A DNA stretch of 64,000 bases from Mycteria americana. Its lineage: Eukaryota; Chordata; Aves; Ciconiiformes; Ciconiidae. Each line of letters opens with the position of its first letter. Position 1 is the first letter of the stretch. The notes under the pieces were generated by a model. It made no database searches, was not told where the DNA came from, and saw only the letters and a program-made list of their open reading frames with translations. This document shows positions 13,791 through 25,763 of the stretch, one piece after another. Location of the stretch: contig NC_134367.1 in NCBI RefSeq assembly GCF_035582795.1, positions 4,032,501 through 4,096,500 of the forward strand. The letters run 5' to 3'. The position numbers and the translations under genes are program-made.

Positions 13791-16700
13791 GCTAGTGAAA
13801 AGGGATGTACAGCATCATAAAATGATGGTGATGAGAATGGCATGCCTCTTCCCATTTGAAACAGATACAGATCTGGCCCAATAATTCCACAAAAAATCTC
13901 GGTCTGAATATCTTTAATACACTGATCTGATTTAAAAAGAAACAGAAACCTGGAGTTAAAAAGCAGGTGGGTTTTATCGCCTCTTTTATTATTTAATTTG
14001 GCTGGAATGTCTTTCTTTTCTTTTAAGATGAATGAACCTTCTGCTGACAGCAACTCCCTTACTTTTTGCTTTCAAACCAAAATGGATGGGATTTTAGGGG
14101 ATTTTCTGTTTTAAAAAAGCCACCTTCCTCATAGTAGAAAGTGCGTTCAGCTGCTGTCATGAAAAACTCTGGCTAAAACCACAGTATCCTTCTGGGGAAG
14201 TTACACCACGCAGAGCAGTTGCAGCCCAGAACATTTCTTTCTGGTCTCTCCTGCTCCAACAGGTTTAGATGCCCAGTCCTTCAGGCATCCACATAGATTT
14301 GGGCTACGGTAAGGACTACTTTAGGTAGTCCACACCTACCATACCTACCTGCCTGTGACCAGATCAGCATCCCTGCAACTACCTGCCACAATGCACTAAT
14401 CAGGAACCGAGGGCTTGGACTTCTAAAGTTACGGTGAATCAGATGGTGTGCACCTTGGCCGATGCCACCCAAGCGTGGTTTGCCACCCAAGCTCCAGGAA
14501 ACTCTGCCTCTAAGACACACAAAACTTGGTACAAGAAACCTTGCCCCGGTATGTATCTTCCTAAGACTGAGCACTTGCTCGCACGCAGCCAGAAGACGAG
14601 TATATAGCAGCACCACCTCGTGACACCTCCCAAACAACGGGCTCAGCCCCATCAGCCTCCACTCTCTCCAGTCCTCCCATGTGAATCTCTGGGGCTACTC
14701 GCTTGGATAAGACAAGTTAGCTGTAAATTCAGCTCAGAGCCAACCCTCACAGAGATGTGGGCAGTATGGCCCTCACAGATACGTAGCACAGAGGGGTCGG
14801 CTCATGTTATTGCTGTCCAGCTTCCCAAGAGGTAACGTTGCCAGGAAAACATCAGGGCTTACTTGGTTTAGATGAATATGTAAACAAATGATCGTTGGGG
14901 AAAAATTACCTCAGCAACAGCTAAGCAGGGCTGGTGGATGCTAAGCTGTGTGGATGCCCAGTATTTGCTAGTAAAATTCTTTTTAAGCAGGAAGCGTGTG
15001 GCTTTACCTCTAGACAAATATCCTCCTGAGCATCAGTGTGAGAGCTGAAAGCCCTCCATCTGGCACAGCACAAGCTGGAGACCTCCAGAACTTTCCTGAC
15101 CAACCTTAGGTTATCCTGTAAAAAAATAATAGAGTCACTTCTCCATATTTCTTCTAACTCTGCATGAGCCTGTCCAACCAGCCATTGTCAATGCCTTTAT
15201 CTCCCTCCTCTCACCCTTGGGGGATGCCACTGCTTGGTCCAGCAGAGAAGGACCTCAGCTGACCCAGGAACCCCGTAAAGCAGAGCAGCAACCTGCCAAT
15301 CTGAATAGAAAATGCAGCAGGCAGCTAAATAGTTTCTTTAGACAAGGCATATCGGGGACAATTGGAGCACGGACTTTGCTTCTTCACTTTGTGTGGATTA
15401 TGAAGGTTTTTTTCTTGCTGCAGCAATAGCCTGTGCTCACGAGAAGTAACCTCTGCATCTTTAAGTGCTTAATTCATGGGCTCTGCCAAGTGGACAGGAA
15501 ATTAATGAAGTTTAAATGAAGAGCTGCTCCCTTTTCTAGCTGTCTGACTATTTCTTTTGATTTAGTATAATCCTGGCAGAGTGCTCCTGATCTAATCACA
15601 GGAGCTTGCACTTCGTGATCCAATTACTGCCAAGTTTCTGGATGTTCGTTTTGCTTTAATGGGAATATTTAAACGTGTGAACTTCGCAGGGGCTGGCTGA
15701 CAGCTCTCAGCTCTGGGATCTCATTTTAGTTGTAGACCCAGTGGAAATGGGTGCAAACTGATTGTCTGAAAACACCACCTTGAGAGAGCAGGTTTATCTT
15801 TACGTGAAAGCTAGAATCCTTCGGTTTGGGGGAAAAAAATGAAATAGCGTGATTTTCCACAGACCAGAACATCTGCTTCACCTTTAGCCAGCCTTGCAGC
15901 CTGTCCATAGCTTAGCCATGCAAGCAGCTCCTGGCTCAGCATTGCTTCTAGCCAGAGTCTGTGAATCCTGATACCGGGTACCTATTCCTACTCTTACCCA
16001 CAGGTCTCCACCCCTCCGCCAAGCCTGGCTGGAACTAATCAGTAAATTTAAATGCGATCTGGACAACCGTGCAGCCAGCACACTCACACAGTTTCATTTT
16101 TACAAAGGAAGCCACAGGCACGGTGATAACACTGAGCCTGTTTTCCAACAGCCGTCCCCAGCCAAGACTTGCACAAAGTTGGACTGAGAACTGATGATTT
16201 CAGTGCACTTGGTGAGAGAATCCAAGACATCTGCTTCGCACACTGATTCTCCAGCGCTGTTGCCCAAACGTCATCACGTTGTACCCTCGGTCTTTCACGA
16301 CCTTTCACGACGACTGTTGCTGCAGTCGTCGATCCCCTCCCAACACCACCGGGCAGAGAAAGCGGCTCCTGGGGTCTGCCGTGCGAGACAGCATCACCCC
16401 ACCGGCTCCCAAAGCCTGCCTTGTGATGCCACTGCCCCGTGTTTGCTCATGTCCCCGCATTGTCCCCAACCCTGATAACTCCTCTGGTCAACGTTATCGT
16501 CTTATCGCCACAGCGGCACTGCCGAGCCATCAGCCCTCCACGTTTCGTGGGGAGGGCATCAAGCTCCAGCCGCTGATAGACCTATCTATAAGCCCATCCA
16601 GGATTGTTTTGATCAATGGCTTAATCTCTGTTTGTACGGTCAAATCCCTCCCTCCCTTGTCTGCAAGCTGGATGTTGGGATGAACGTCCCCTCGACTCGT

Positions 16701-16792
16701 GCCATCTCAGAGCCCGGCTACGTGGAGAGCACGTCGCCGTCAAAGATTCACCGCTTGCACCCCGTGGGGCTTTATTACTCCTATTTTAGTAG

Positions 16793-16878
16793 ATGGGCAA
16801 CTGAGGTCCCAAGAGAGGTGTGGTGGCCTCTCCAAGGTCTCAGGACTATTGAGAACTGAGCTAGGGTTTCCCAAGCCT
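16793..16878 (-). repeat. Old SINE fragment, MIR-like (weak)
   Basis: GGGCAACTGAGGTCCCAAGA and the following CCTCTCCAAGGTCTCAGGA recall the reverse complement of a MIR core. Too diverged to be firm. Confidence 0.25.
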
Positions 16879-19800
16879 TAAGGACATCCTTCTCCTCCAG
16901 CAGTGCTGTAAAGGACCAGCCAAGTAAGGACATTATTGTGCTGACAGACAAACACAGGAGCCTCGGCCAGAGACACCTTCCCATCTAAAGTCCTGATATC
17001 TTTTGAAGATGTGACCATTTGCTTAGCTTTATTTACTGAGCAACCCTCTTCCAGTCAATGGAGCAGAGATAAGCATGATCTTGATGAGATCAGGATTCAT
17101 CTGACAGGATGAGAATAGGGCGGAGAAGAAGAAAGAAAAAAAGTAAAAGTAAAAGCTCATTGATGATCCAGGCTCCAAAAGAGGCCAAATCTGAGGGGCA
17201 GAGTTCTCCCTCAAATACGTCTCTTTTTTTTTTTTTTTTCCAAAAATGACAATGCAAGGCATTTGGGCTCCAGCATTGAACCAGCAGCAGAGAGAAAAAA
17301 TATGAGAGCGGGGGAAAGAGAAACCAGGAAAAATGGATAAAAATGGGGAAAAGCTCTATATATTTTCACTTCCTTTTTTTTTTTTTTTTCCCGAACATGA
17401 AAAATGTGAAATTGGCCAAGAATTCTGGGAAAAAAAAAAATCTACCACCAACAGAAGATGTCCTCACCCTTCACCATGTGTTTAACATTGGTGGCCAACT
17501 TTATACGAGGGAAGGAAACAAAGCCCATTTCATAGAAGGAGGACCTGGCCTGGAGGCCCAGCTGGATCCAATTCAGACGGTTCTCAGTGGTGTCTAAATC
17601 ATTGTCAATAACCGATGGAGAAGGACAGTTCCTCCACCTGAGAAGCACCCAACTCTCTGGAGTGACTGCAGAGGGACATTAAGCCTACACGATTTGCCCA
17701 GAAGTTCCTGGGCAGCTTGCAGCAGAGCTAAGGGAATTGGCCACAGCATCCTCAGAAATATCAAGTAAATTATAACAGAGCCAGGCTTGGTTTTTGGCCA
17801 GGTGGCCACATCCATCCTATTAAACTCCATCTCCCAACTCAGAGTGGCAACAGCCAAACCACCTCATGGGAATGGTCCTGGCGTGTTCCCACAAAGACTT
17901 TGGGATACGTCTGTTTGGTTGTCCCTATGGCTGATGTCCAGCACCCTTGCTCCAGTGTGGCCAAACCTACTAGGAGACATCCTGCCTCAGAGATGCTCAG
18001 CAGAGAGATCATCCTCCCAGTGAATAGCAGAGCAAAGTGGACACTCAGCTGCTAGCTGCCACCATCTCCTGATCTCCACATTTGATGGGACTCCATCAGC
18101 TTCAGTCTATGGGCCGCTGAAGAAAGGGAAGGGACCAACCCTGGAAGATAAGGCGCCTGACTCTGGCCTTGCTTTGACCAGTTGCACTTCAGCCATGGTC
18201 CCTGCCTGCGGTAGATGTGGTATGTGTGTGTCTTGATTTGATCCTGTTCAGCCGGGGATGAAAGTGGGACATCCTTTTTGCAATTCACAGGAGGTATCAG
18301 AAGAGCAGAGGAAAGGAGCAGATCAGAGAGATTTCCATGATTACAAATAACCCCTGAGTTTTGCCCACAGCCTTGAATGTCTGAAGAAAAGCAGATATGG
18401 TGGGAGCGATTCTCCAGGCATCTCCCCCCCGTAGCCACAGCGCCCAGGCTCCATCAGAGGAGCGGCTCTGCATGGCACATTAACTCGCACCACCTCTGAT
18501 CCGGGGCTGAAATCCCAAGGACAGACAGAAGGCAGGAAACAAGACAGGCGCAGCTAAGGCTCAAAGATGCTCTTCACGCAACCGATCACTGGAAAACAAG
18601 AGATTTATGCCAAATGGGGCATGAAGATGTGCAGAACAAAGAGCAAAACCTCTTTTCCTAAGTGCGTCTCGCCTAAAACCTCGAGGCCGGGGCGGACGTG
18701 ACCCGAGATTTGCTCCAAGAACAGGTGAGTACAAGAAACATCTGCAAGGGGCGATGACAGAAATGCGAATCCTATGCAAACAAGTGAGGACAAAAGCCAT
18801 TGCAGACTTCTCTGTCACCCTGGTGTTTGTGGTGGAGAGCTGTGGCTCTCTTGTATTTTTAATAACATTTTCCATGGAAGATGAAAAGCCAGGAAATAAA
18901 TAGTTAAAAAACAAAGGCCCCGTTGGGGTTTTTGTTTGTGTGTCTGTTTTTTGCCTGCAACAACATAAAATGTAACATCTTTTGCCCATTCTCTGTTTTT
19001 CCCGCTGCATGCTGCTAAAAGCCAAGGCATTTTAATCTCGCGGGCATGCAACAAGAAGACAGAATTTTTAAAATGTTCTTTATTCTCTATATGAACCCCA
19101 AAAAGGAAGACTCTTGAAAGAAGGAATACATTTTTACTACAAGCTAAGGAAAATATTTCAAAATTTTGTCAGCTAAAACTAGTAAAGCCCATCTGAATAA
19201 ATGCTCCCATTATATTGACCTTTCAAGAGCAAAACCTCTACCCTAAACATAGCTGAAAACAATTAGAAATGTTTAAACTTCTTGCTTATAGCAGTTCAAG
19301 CCTAGCTTTTCTTTTTATTGAGTTTAAATAGCAATTCATCCAGAAATGTCTTCAAATCTTCTTAAAACAAGCAAACCAAGCAAAACCAAACCAAACCCCC
19401 AAAAGTGAAAGTGAAATTCAATTAGATTTAAAAAAAAAAAAAAATTAACAGAACTATTACACTTCGGAACTTTGTTCAGCCAGAAACAAAAGATATTGAA
19501 CCTTCCAGTTTGCTGATTTTGTATTTCTGCCTCTTCCAGACGAAACACAAATGACATTTTTCTTGCTTTTGGGAGGATTTTCCACTGAACCAAAAAATGC
19601 ATTTCCTAATCAGTTCTACTTCTGACGTGTGTTTTTCTGGAGTAAACATTAGACGTACAGCTCTACCACAGTCTGTATGGAGAGGTGCTAAAAATTGTCC
19701 TTTTTGCATGTCAGAAGAAGACAGCAAATCAAAAGTATATATTTTGCAGAGGAGCCCTCCGTGGGTGCATGCAGCCGTTTCTCCGTGGTGGTTTGCGTAT

Positions 19801-19989
19801 CTGTGGGTGTTAACAACTGGAATATGCTCCGATGCCTCTGATGTTCTGGCATTACAGTGAGGCTTCACAGCTGTTCTGCCAAAAATGCATAATCCTGTGT
19901 CAAGGCACGGGACTAAGTGCTCTGTGAGAGACAGGTCCTGTCCTGGATCTGCTATCCCCCACCAGCCTTTTAATCATCCTTTCCCTTGT

Positions 19990-20070
19990 CTTCCCAGATA
20001 ATAAGATCTACCTACCCCGCAGTGTTGTTGGGAGGCTTAACTTGGTAATCTTTATAAAGTGTCCAGGGAT
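19990..20070 (+). repeat. Old SINE fragment, MIR-like 3' part
   Basis: ATCTACCTACCCCGCAGTGT, then TGTTGGGAGG and CTTTATAAAGTG match the order of the MIR 3' region (tacctacctcatagggttgttgtgagg ... tgtaaagcg). Partial and diverged. Confidence 0.4.
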
Positions 20071-20076
20071 CCTTTG

Positions 20077-20114
20077 CAAAAGAGAAAAGAAAAAGAAAAG
20101 AAAAAAGAAAAATT
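20077..20114. repeat. A-rich (GAAAA)-type simple repeat
   Basis: Runs of A separated by single G bases. A simple low-complexity tract. Confidence 0.85.
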
Positions 20115-21242
20115 TATGATTTTGATCTCATACGGCCAAGGAGCGGCTCCCCGGGAGCTACAGCCGATCGACACAAGCAAGCCCAAGATCAGCTGTCTCT
20201 CTTGGAGGTTTCATTGCAGAGCAGAGAAGCCATCCTTCATTTAGCCTCTTGGGTACCGTCACGGGTGACACTGCAGTGACACACATTTTTCCAGCCCATG
20301 TGAAGACCTGTGTTTTTGCAATGTCTTTGCTGTTATATACTAAATCGAAGTCTGCTTGGTCCCCCTTGCTTGAAATGCTGTCAGCACATCTTTTCACCAG
20401 CGCAATATTCCCCTTGGAGTCAACCAGGAAGATGGTGACCACCTAGATGGGAAGATCTCTGCCTCCGCCCAGGACCTCTGAAAGGTCAGGGAACCCCGCT
20501 CACCCTAAAAAAGGTGATGGCTGCCAGGCAAAAGCATACTTGGTTTTCCCCAAAGATGTCAACTGATCTAATAAAAGCTACATCCTCTCCTTGCACGCCT
20601 GCTCCTCCTTTATTACTGTTTTTATGTTACTAGCGAGAGTGTTAAGCCAAAGAAATCTCAGACTGGTTATGGGGCAAGACCCCAAAAGCAGGTGCAAGAT
20701 GCAGTTCACACTGTCCAGCTCAAGCAGGGGATTCTCTTTCCTTAATGCCAACGGATGAGGATCTCCCGCCACCCTCCTTACGGCATCCTTCCAGTGCCTG
20801 GTACCTGGCCGGGGCAGGACAACATGGGGCTGCGCCTGAGCTGCTCTCTCCTGCCAGCCCAGAGCTACGTACGCCTATTCAAAGCACTCTCTGTTCAGCT
20901 AGGTACACTACAAACTCAGATAGCTGCGTGTACCAGCACGTCAGGCTTTATCTAAATCTATATCTCTATTTTTTTCCACCTGGAACAATAGACAAATTGA
21001 TTGACGGATTGATTGACAGATGACAGCCAGAACTACAGAGGCATTCAAGTCCAGATTCCTCCTGCCTCTAAATCGCGCTTTTTTTTTTTTTCATTTCTAA
21101 TAAAAACCTCCACAACTCAAGCCATGGCCAGGAGTCCTCCTCTCCCTCCTCCTACCCTGCCAGCTCCAGGACTCACAGCCTTCCTCCCGATCTGTATGAT
21201 GCATGAAAAGTCGGAGGTGCATCTGTCTCCAAGCGCATTGCC

Positions 21243-22010
21243 GAACAGATAATTACTGTTTATTAATAATATCAACACCATATTAATGATCTAAGAACGA
21301 GGGCTAATTAGATATAAATTTGCCAACATACCTGAGTATTCTTTCCCCTGGAGTTTTGCCTAATGATAACAATATCATTTTGTGATAAAATGAACTTTCA
21401 TGTTACGGTACCTTTTACGATTACCCTGTGCTGTGGATTTTCTTGCTTTTCCCCCACAGATGACAAAACGCCACCTTCACCCAAGACTTTCCATCCTGGA
21501 CAGCACTCCTAGGTCGGTGTGAAGCTGCATGCTGAGTCTGCAAGCCAAAGCCAGGCTGGGTTTCAGCAGATTTAAGGGGTCATCAGCTCTGCTGCTCTCC
21601 AGTAATGCCAATGCATCGGCAATATTAACACCAGTGATACTTTTCTTTACGGTACAAACCCCAAAGAGGAGAAGCAGAAGAGCGAGCAGGCTCTTCCCCA
21701 CGGTGAAGGGAAGCTGGAAGCTTTATTTGTGCAGCCGTAGGAATCTCGGCGGCATAGTCTGAATTCCTGCTGCGGTGAGCGAAGTTGGGGAAGGTTGCAA
21801 CGTTCACTTGGCTGGAGAACAGCAGCGCAAGGGGTGCTCTGAGTGGTTTTTTTGGTGGGCTATTTCTGGAAAGTTGGATGGACCCGTAATTAGGAAAGCA
21901 GAAAATGCCCGTGATGTCACCTCAACTCCAGAAATTGTTGTGTAGATCACACGGAAATTAGATAAAATCCAAAGGAGCCCTGGCAGCACTTGGAGATTAA
22001 TGACTAACTA
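21243..22010. promoter_or_regulatory. AT-rich candidate regulatory element about 10 kb upstream of GATA4
   Basis: Between 21,250 and 21,425 the sequence is unusually AT-rich and non-repetitive. It has many TAAT/ATTA cores (TATTAATAATATC, CATATTAATGATC, GGCTAATTAGAT) and two TGATAA motifs near 21,364 and 21,382. The second part (21,880-22,010) carries similar AT-rich text. The composition suggests conserved regulatory DNA. No coding signal is seen. Confidence 0.3.
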
Positions 22011-22839
22011 TTCATTAGTACCAGCTCTGCTTATCCAGCCTCTGACCCTAACCATCCCCAGCACGGAAGGGGCTGAGTCCTTCCCACGTGCAGTTACCCT
22101 AACACCTCTCAGATGTCTGAGGCTTCCAGGTCCCCGATTCACGCAGGAGTTTGGGTCCTCCTTTCCTTTGCAAAGCTGAGGCCAGGGGATTTGGGGGAGG
22201 CTGCGTGAGCATCTGCCGCGTCCCAGCCCGGTGTCCCAAGCTCAGGGAATTCGTCTGTGACAGATCCAGGTGAAGAGAGGAAGATTCCCAGGAAGTTCCC
22301 ATCTGCCTCCACCGTCCCTTGCTGTCAACCTCAGCTCACACACTCACCCTGCGCCAGAGGGGTTTTTTTCCTTGTTGAAAAAGACTAGACATTTTTATGC
22401 CTTTTTTTCAAGTTTTCCATTTTTGAAATGGTCAATATTTTGTGGGTTTTGACTGGCAATCTACTTCAAGGTCAAACCAACCTCCTGCATTACGGCTCAG
22501 TCCTGCCAGCACTTGCCTGCACATGAAACCCTACTTGTCCTTTGCTCGCGTGAGAGCATTTCACGTGGATTTGGCACTTGGAGGTTCAGTGCTTGGGGCA
22601 CTGAGCATCAGTATGAAAAACTACCGTTTGGCTTTGTGGTTTCACTTTTGTTTCTCCTTTTTTTTTTTTCCCCCCTCTCTAGAATAGGTGGATTAATTCA
22701 AACCCGTGCAACCCCCCTGATGTGTCAGTGCAGCGCGAGAAATGTTTTTTTCAGCCCAGAAGGAAATCAGTGATGAAGCCGCCATCCTGACACCACATCT
22801 GCCATCCAGGGGTGGAGGATTTGGGTCGGGATCGGCCCT

Positions 22840-23180
22840 TTCTCATCATAACCAACCCCGGCTCCCCACGGCTGCAGTTCCCACAGCCCAGTGCCCGCTG
22901 CGTGATGCTCGGAGGGGGAGCAGGGGCATCCCTTTCGGGTCCAGCCCTTCCTTTCCCGGCGGCAGCGGGGCTGGCCGGGGCACTGACCCCAGCGCCGGGG
23001 AGTCTGGAGCGGAGCTGGCGGCCGCCGCTCCCCGCCGTCAGCCCACACCTCATCAATAGGGGCTGACAGCCGCGGCCTCGCCGCCCCGACGGCACCGCTG
23101 ACGGCACGGCATGGCTCGGCACGGCTCGGCACGGCCGAGAGTCGGGGATGCGAGCGGGCAGCCCCCCAAGTCGGGGTTGC
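22840..23180. promoter_or_regulatory. Small CpG-rich block upstream of the minisatellite
   Basis: CpG dinucleotides are dense, for example CCGCGGCCTCGCCGCCCCGA near 23,070, in a region where flanking DNA is CpG-poor. It contains a short tandem GGCTCGGCAC. It may be a separate promoter, for a distal non-coding exon or a non-coding RNA. I see no exon that supports this. Confidence 0.35.
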
Positions 23181-24020
23181 AGGCAGCCCCAAGGGTTCGA
23201 GGTGCAGGCAGCCTCATCAGTCCGGGCTGTAGGGAGAGCAATGGTTTTGGGATACAGGCAGCTACGTGGAGTGGAGTGCAGGCAGGGCTGTGGGTCTGGG
23301 TGCAGGCAGGGCTGTGGGTCTGAGATGCAGGCAGCCCCATGGGTCTGAGATGCAGGCAGGGCTGTGGGGCTAGGTGGAGGCAGTCCCAGGGGGTCCGGGG
23401 TACAGGCAACCCTGTAAGTCAGGGTGCAGAGAGCCTTGTGGGTCGGGTTGCAGGCAGCCCCATTGATCTGGGGTGTAGGCAGCCCTGTGGGTCAGGACAC
23501 AGGCAGCCCCATTGATCTGGGGTGTAGGCAGCCCTGTGGGTCAGGACACAGGCAGCCCCATTGATCTGGGGTGTAGGCAGCCCTGTGGGTCAGGACACAG
23601 GCAGCCCCATTGATCTGGGGTGTAGGCAGCCCTGTGGGTCAGGACACAGGCAGCCCCATTGATCTGGGGTGTAGGCAGCCCTGTGGGTCAGGACACAGGC
23701 AGCCCCATTGATCTGGGGTGTAGGCAGCCCTGTGGGTCAGGACACAGGCAGCCTTGTGAGTCCAGGGGCTCCAGGCATTCCCACAGGCTGGGAGTGCAGG
23801 CAGCCCCATAGGTCTGGGGTAGCGGCAGCATCACTTGTCAGGGGGTGCACACCGCCCTGTGGGTCTGGGAAAGAGGCAGACCCATGGGTCAAGGAAGCCA
23901 TGGATCTGGGGGGGTACAGGCAGCACCACTTGTCAGGGGGTGGAGGGAGCCCCACGGCCCTGGGGGCACAGACAGCCCCATAGCTGAGGTGGTACTGACA
24001 GCCGTGTGGGTCAGGGCTTA
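23158..24020. repeat. GC-rich minisatellite with about 24-25 bp units
   Basis: Degenerate units of the form GGCAGCCCCATxGxTCTGGG / GGCAGCCCTGTGGGTCxGG recur across the whole span. All apparent open frames here, on both strands, are produced by the repeat. Its central part is expanded as a 49-bp higher-order unit. Confidence 0.85.
23453..23746. repeat. Six identical copies of a 49-bp higher-order unit inside the minisatellite
   Basis: Each unit joins a 25-bp and a 24-bp variant of the basic repeat. Units start at 23,453, 23,502, 23,551, 23,600, 23,649 and 23,698. I see no difference between copies, which suggests a very recent or actively homogenised expansion. There are no unique spacers, so it is not a CRISPR array. 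Confidence 0.92.
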
Positions 24021-24261
24021 ACGGACAGACCCATAAATAGGCATCCACAGGGAGGGATACACCCATGCAGCCGCAGGCGAAGCTACAGTGCCAGATAAGG
24101 ACGTATAGTGACGAGGTATAGGCAGATAGACATGTAAGTCAGAGAGCCATAGACACGTGGATAGATATGTATAGGTAAATAAATGGGTATTTCGGCAAGT
24201 AGATAGGCACAAATAGGCAAGTAGACATAAGAATAACTAGAAAGTTACATAAATATATGGA

Positions 24262-24717
24262 TATATGCCTAGATGAATAGATGTATATATGGAATGGATA
24301 TAAGGATATATAGATGTATGGATAGATGGATAAATGGGTAGATGGATATATGGATGTATGGATAGATGGATAAATGGGTAGATGGATAGATGGATATATG
24401 GATAAATGGGTAGATGGATAGATGGATAGATGGATAAATGGATAAATGGGTAGATGGATAGATGGATAGATGTATAAGTGGATAGATGGATAAATGGGTA
24501 GATGGATAGATGGATAAATGGATAAATGGGTAGATGGATAGACGGATAAATGGGTAGATAGGTAGCTGGATAGATGGATAAATGGGTAGATGGATAGATG
24601 GATAGATGGATAGATGGATAAATGGGTAGCTGGATAGATGGATAAATGGGTAGATAGGTGGCTGGATAGATGGATAAATGGGTAGATGGATAGATGGATA
24701 AATGCATAGATGGGTAG
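24262..24717. repeat. Tetranucleotide-derived array (GGAT/AGAT type)
   Basis: About 455 bp are built of GGATAGAT, GGATAAAT and GGGTAGAT blocks with a loose higher-order order. Degenerate related text extends left to about 24,110. Read on the minus strand it gives long frames of Ile-His-Leu-Ser-Ile-Tyr-Pro repeats, which are not a gene. Confidence 0.95.
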
Positions 24718-24956
24718 TGATACTGACTGAGGTTCTGCTCTGCCAGAGCTCCAGCCCATGCATTTCCAGGCAGTTCAGCCTTCTGCCTGATGCAGGAGGC
24801 TTTTCCAGCCTCTCCGACATGGGAAGGGGCTTTCCATCACCGCTGCCGTTCCTGCCAGACATGAGCGGCTGTGCCCGGGCCCGAGCCGCCGGCTGGTGCC
24901 CACCAGCCAGGAAGGCAATTTCACAGCAATGTGGTGACAGCGTACTGCAGGTGTGC

Positions 24957-25028
24957 TCCACACATGTGGTTTTATTGTCATTAAAAAGCGGTGCTTTGAC
25001 ATAATGACAATAAAACCACATGTGTGGA
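24957..25028. repeat. Perfect inverted repeat: 26-bp arms, 20-bp loop
   Basis: The left arm 24,957-24,982 and the right arm 25,003-25,028 are exact reverse complements, and pairing stops at the next base on both sides. The outer part holds CCACACATGTGG, itself partly palindromic. It could be a hairpin RNA precursor, a fold-back element or a replication-slippage product. Confidence 0.93.
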
Positions 25029-25657
25029 TGGCGGCGCGAGTGGGCGACAGGAACCCCGGCGGTGACGCACCCCATTCATCCCCGGCGGGTTCCCCTGTCC
25101 CTGAAGGCGATGCTCACCCCTTCGCCCCCGCACCGGCGGCCCCGGGAGATCCCCCACCTCAGGTTCCCACGTGGCCATTCATCACGCAGCCCCACTCCCA
25201 CGGGGGAAGCCCCTTCTGCATCAGTTGAGAGGGTCCTAGGTCGGGAAATGCAGAGCCCTGAGATTTTAGACTCATTTCACCTGATTTTGGCAGTAAAGCT
25301 GAACAGGAGCGTAGCGTGCCCATCTGTACTGTATTTTCAGTGCCCTCCCTGGGACGTCTCTGTCCCCTGCAGCAGGCATCCGCCACACGCAGGCGGTGGC
25401 ACAGACACGCGTGGCATCACGCGAGGCGCGACCCAGGCACGCGCGTTGACATCCTGCAGCCCCTGTTTCCCTAAAGATCCCAGTTCCAGCTGGGTTTCGG
25501 ATCCTGACTCTCCCCAAATCACCCCGGCACTGACACTCGCCGCTCAGCCTCTCTCCCCCCTCCTGCTGCATCGCAGCACGAAGCGCTGCTCCACGCGCCT
25601 CTGCATCCCACGGCTTTGTCCTTGAGGAAATCATTTGTATTTATTTCCACTGGGGGG
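25029..25657. other. CpG-rich non-coding stretch
   Basis: CpG is frequent at about 25,030-25,460, for example GGCATCACGCGAGGCGCGAC near 25,412. No recognisable protein or RNA gene. It may be the left fringe of the GATA4 CpG domain. Confidence 0.4.
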
Positions 25658-25763
25658 AAAAAAAAAAAAAAAGAAAAAAAAAAGAAAAAAAGAAAAAAAG
25701 AAAAAAAAAAAGAAAAAAGAAAAAAGAAAAAAAAGAAAAAAGAAAAAAGAAAAAAAGAAAAAG
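25658..25763. repeat. Long A-rich tract with single G interruptions
   Basis: About 106 bp of poly(A) blocks separated by single G bases. A simple repeat; the long Phe-rich frames on the minus strand derive from it. Confidence 0.95.

Larger units (their letters stand above)
10495..21242. other. Intergenic DNA with old SINE relics, no gene recognised
   Basis: I find no domain-bearing open frame and no exon chain. Sparse MIR-like fragments occur (listed separately), plus simple T- or A-rich runs at about 17,223, 17,377, 19,429 and 20,077. A short inverted repeat, CGACGACT-N8-AGTCGTCG, lies near 16,310-16,335 next to the direct repeat TTTCACGACC. Confidence 0.55.

Noticed and set aside
23453-23746. 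Regular 49-bp repeats as a possible CRISPR array
   Set aside because: Units abut with no unique spacers and grade into a 24-25 bp minisatellite; the host is a vertebrate.
24262-24717. The tetranucleotide array as a dense GATA-factor binding platform
   Set aside because: Most GATA cores are preceded by G (GGATAG, GGATAA), which does not fit WGATAR; only a few AGATAG words match.
24139-25075. Long minus-strand frames rich in Ile-His-Leu-Ser-Ile-Tyr-Pro repeats
   Set aside because: They are the translation of the GGAT/AGAT tetranucleotide array and exist only because the repeat lacks stops in those frames.
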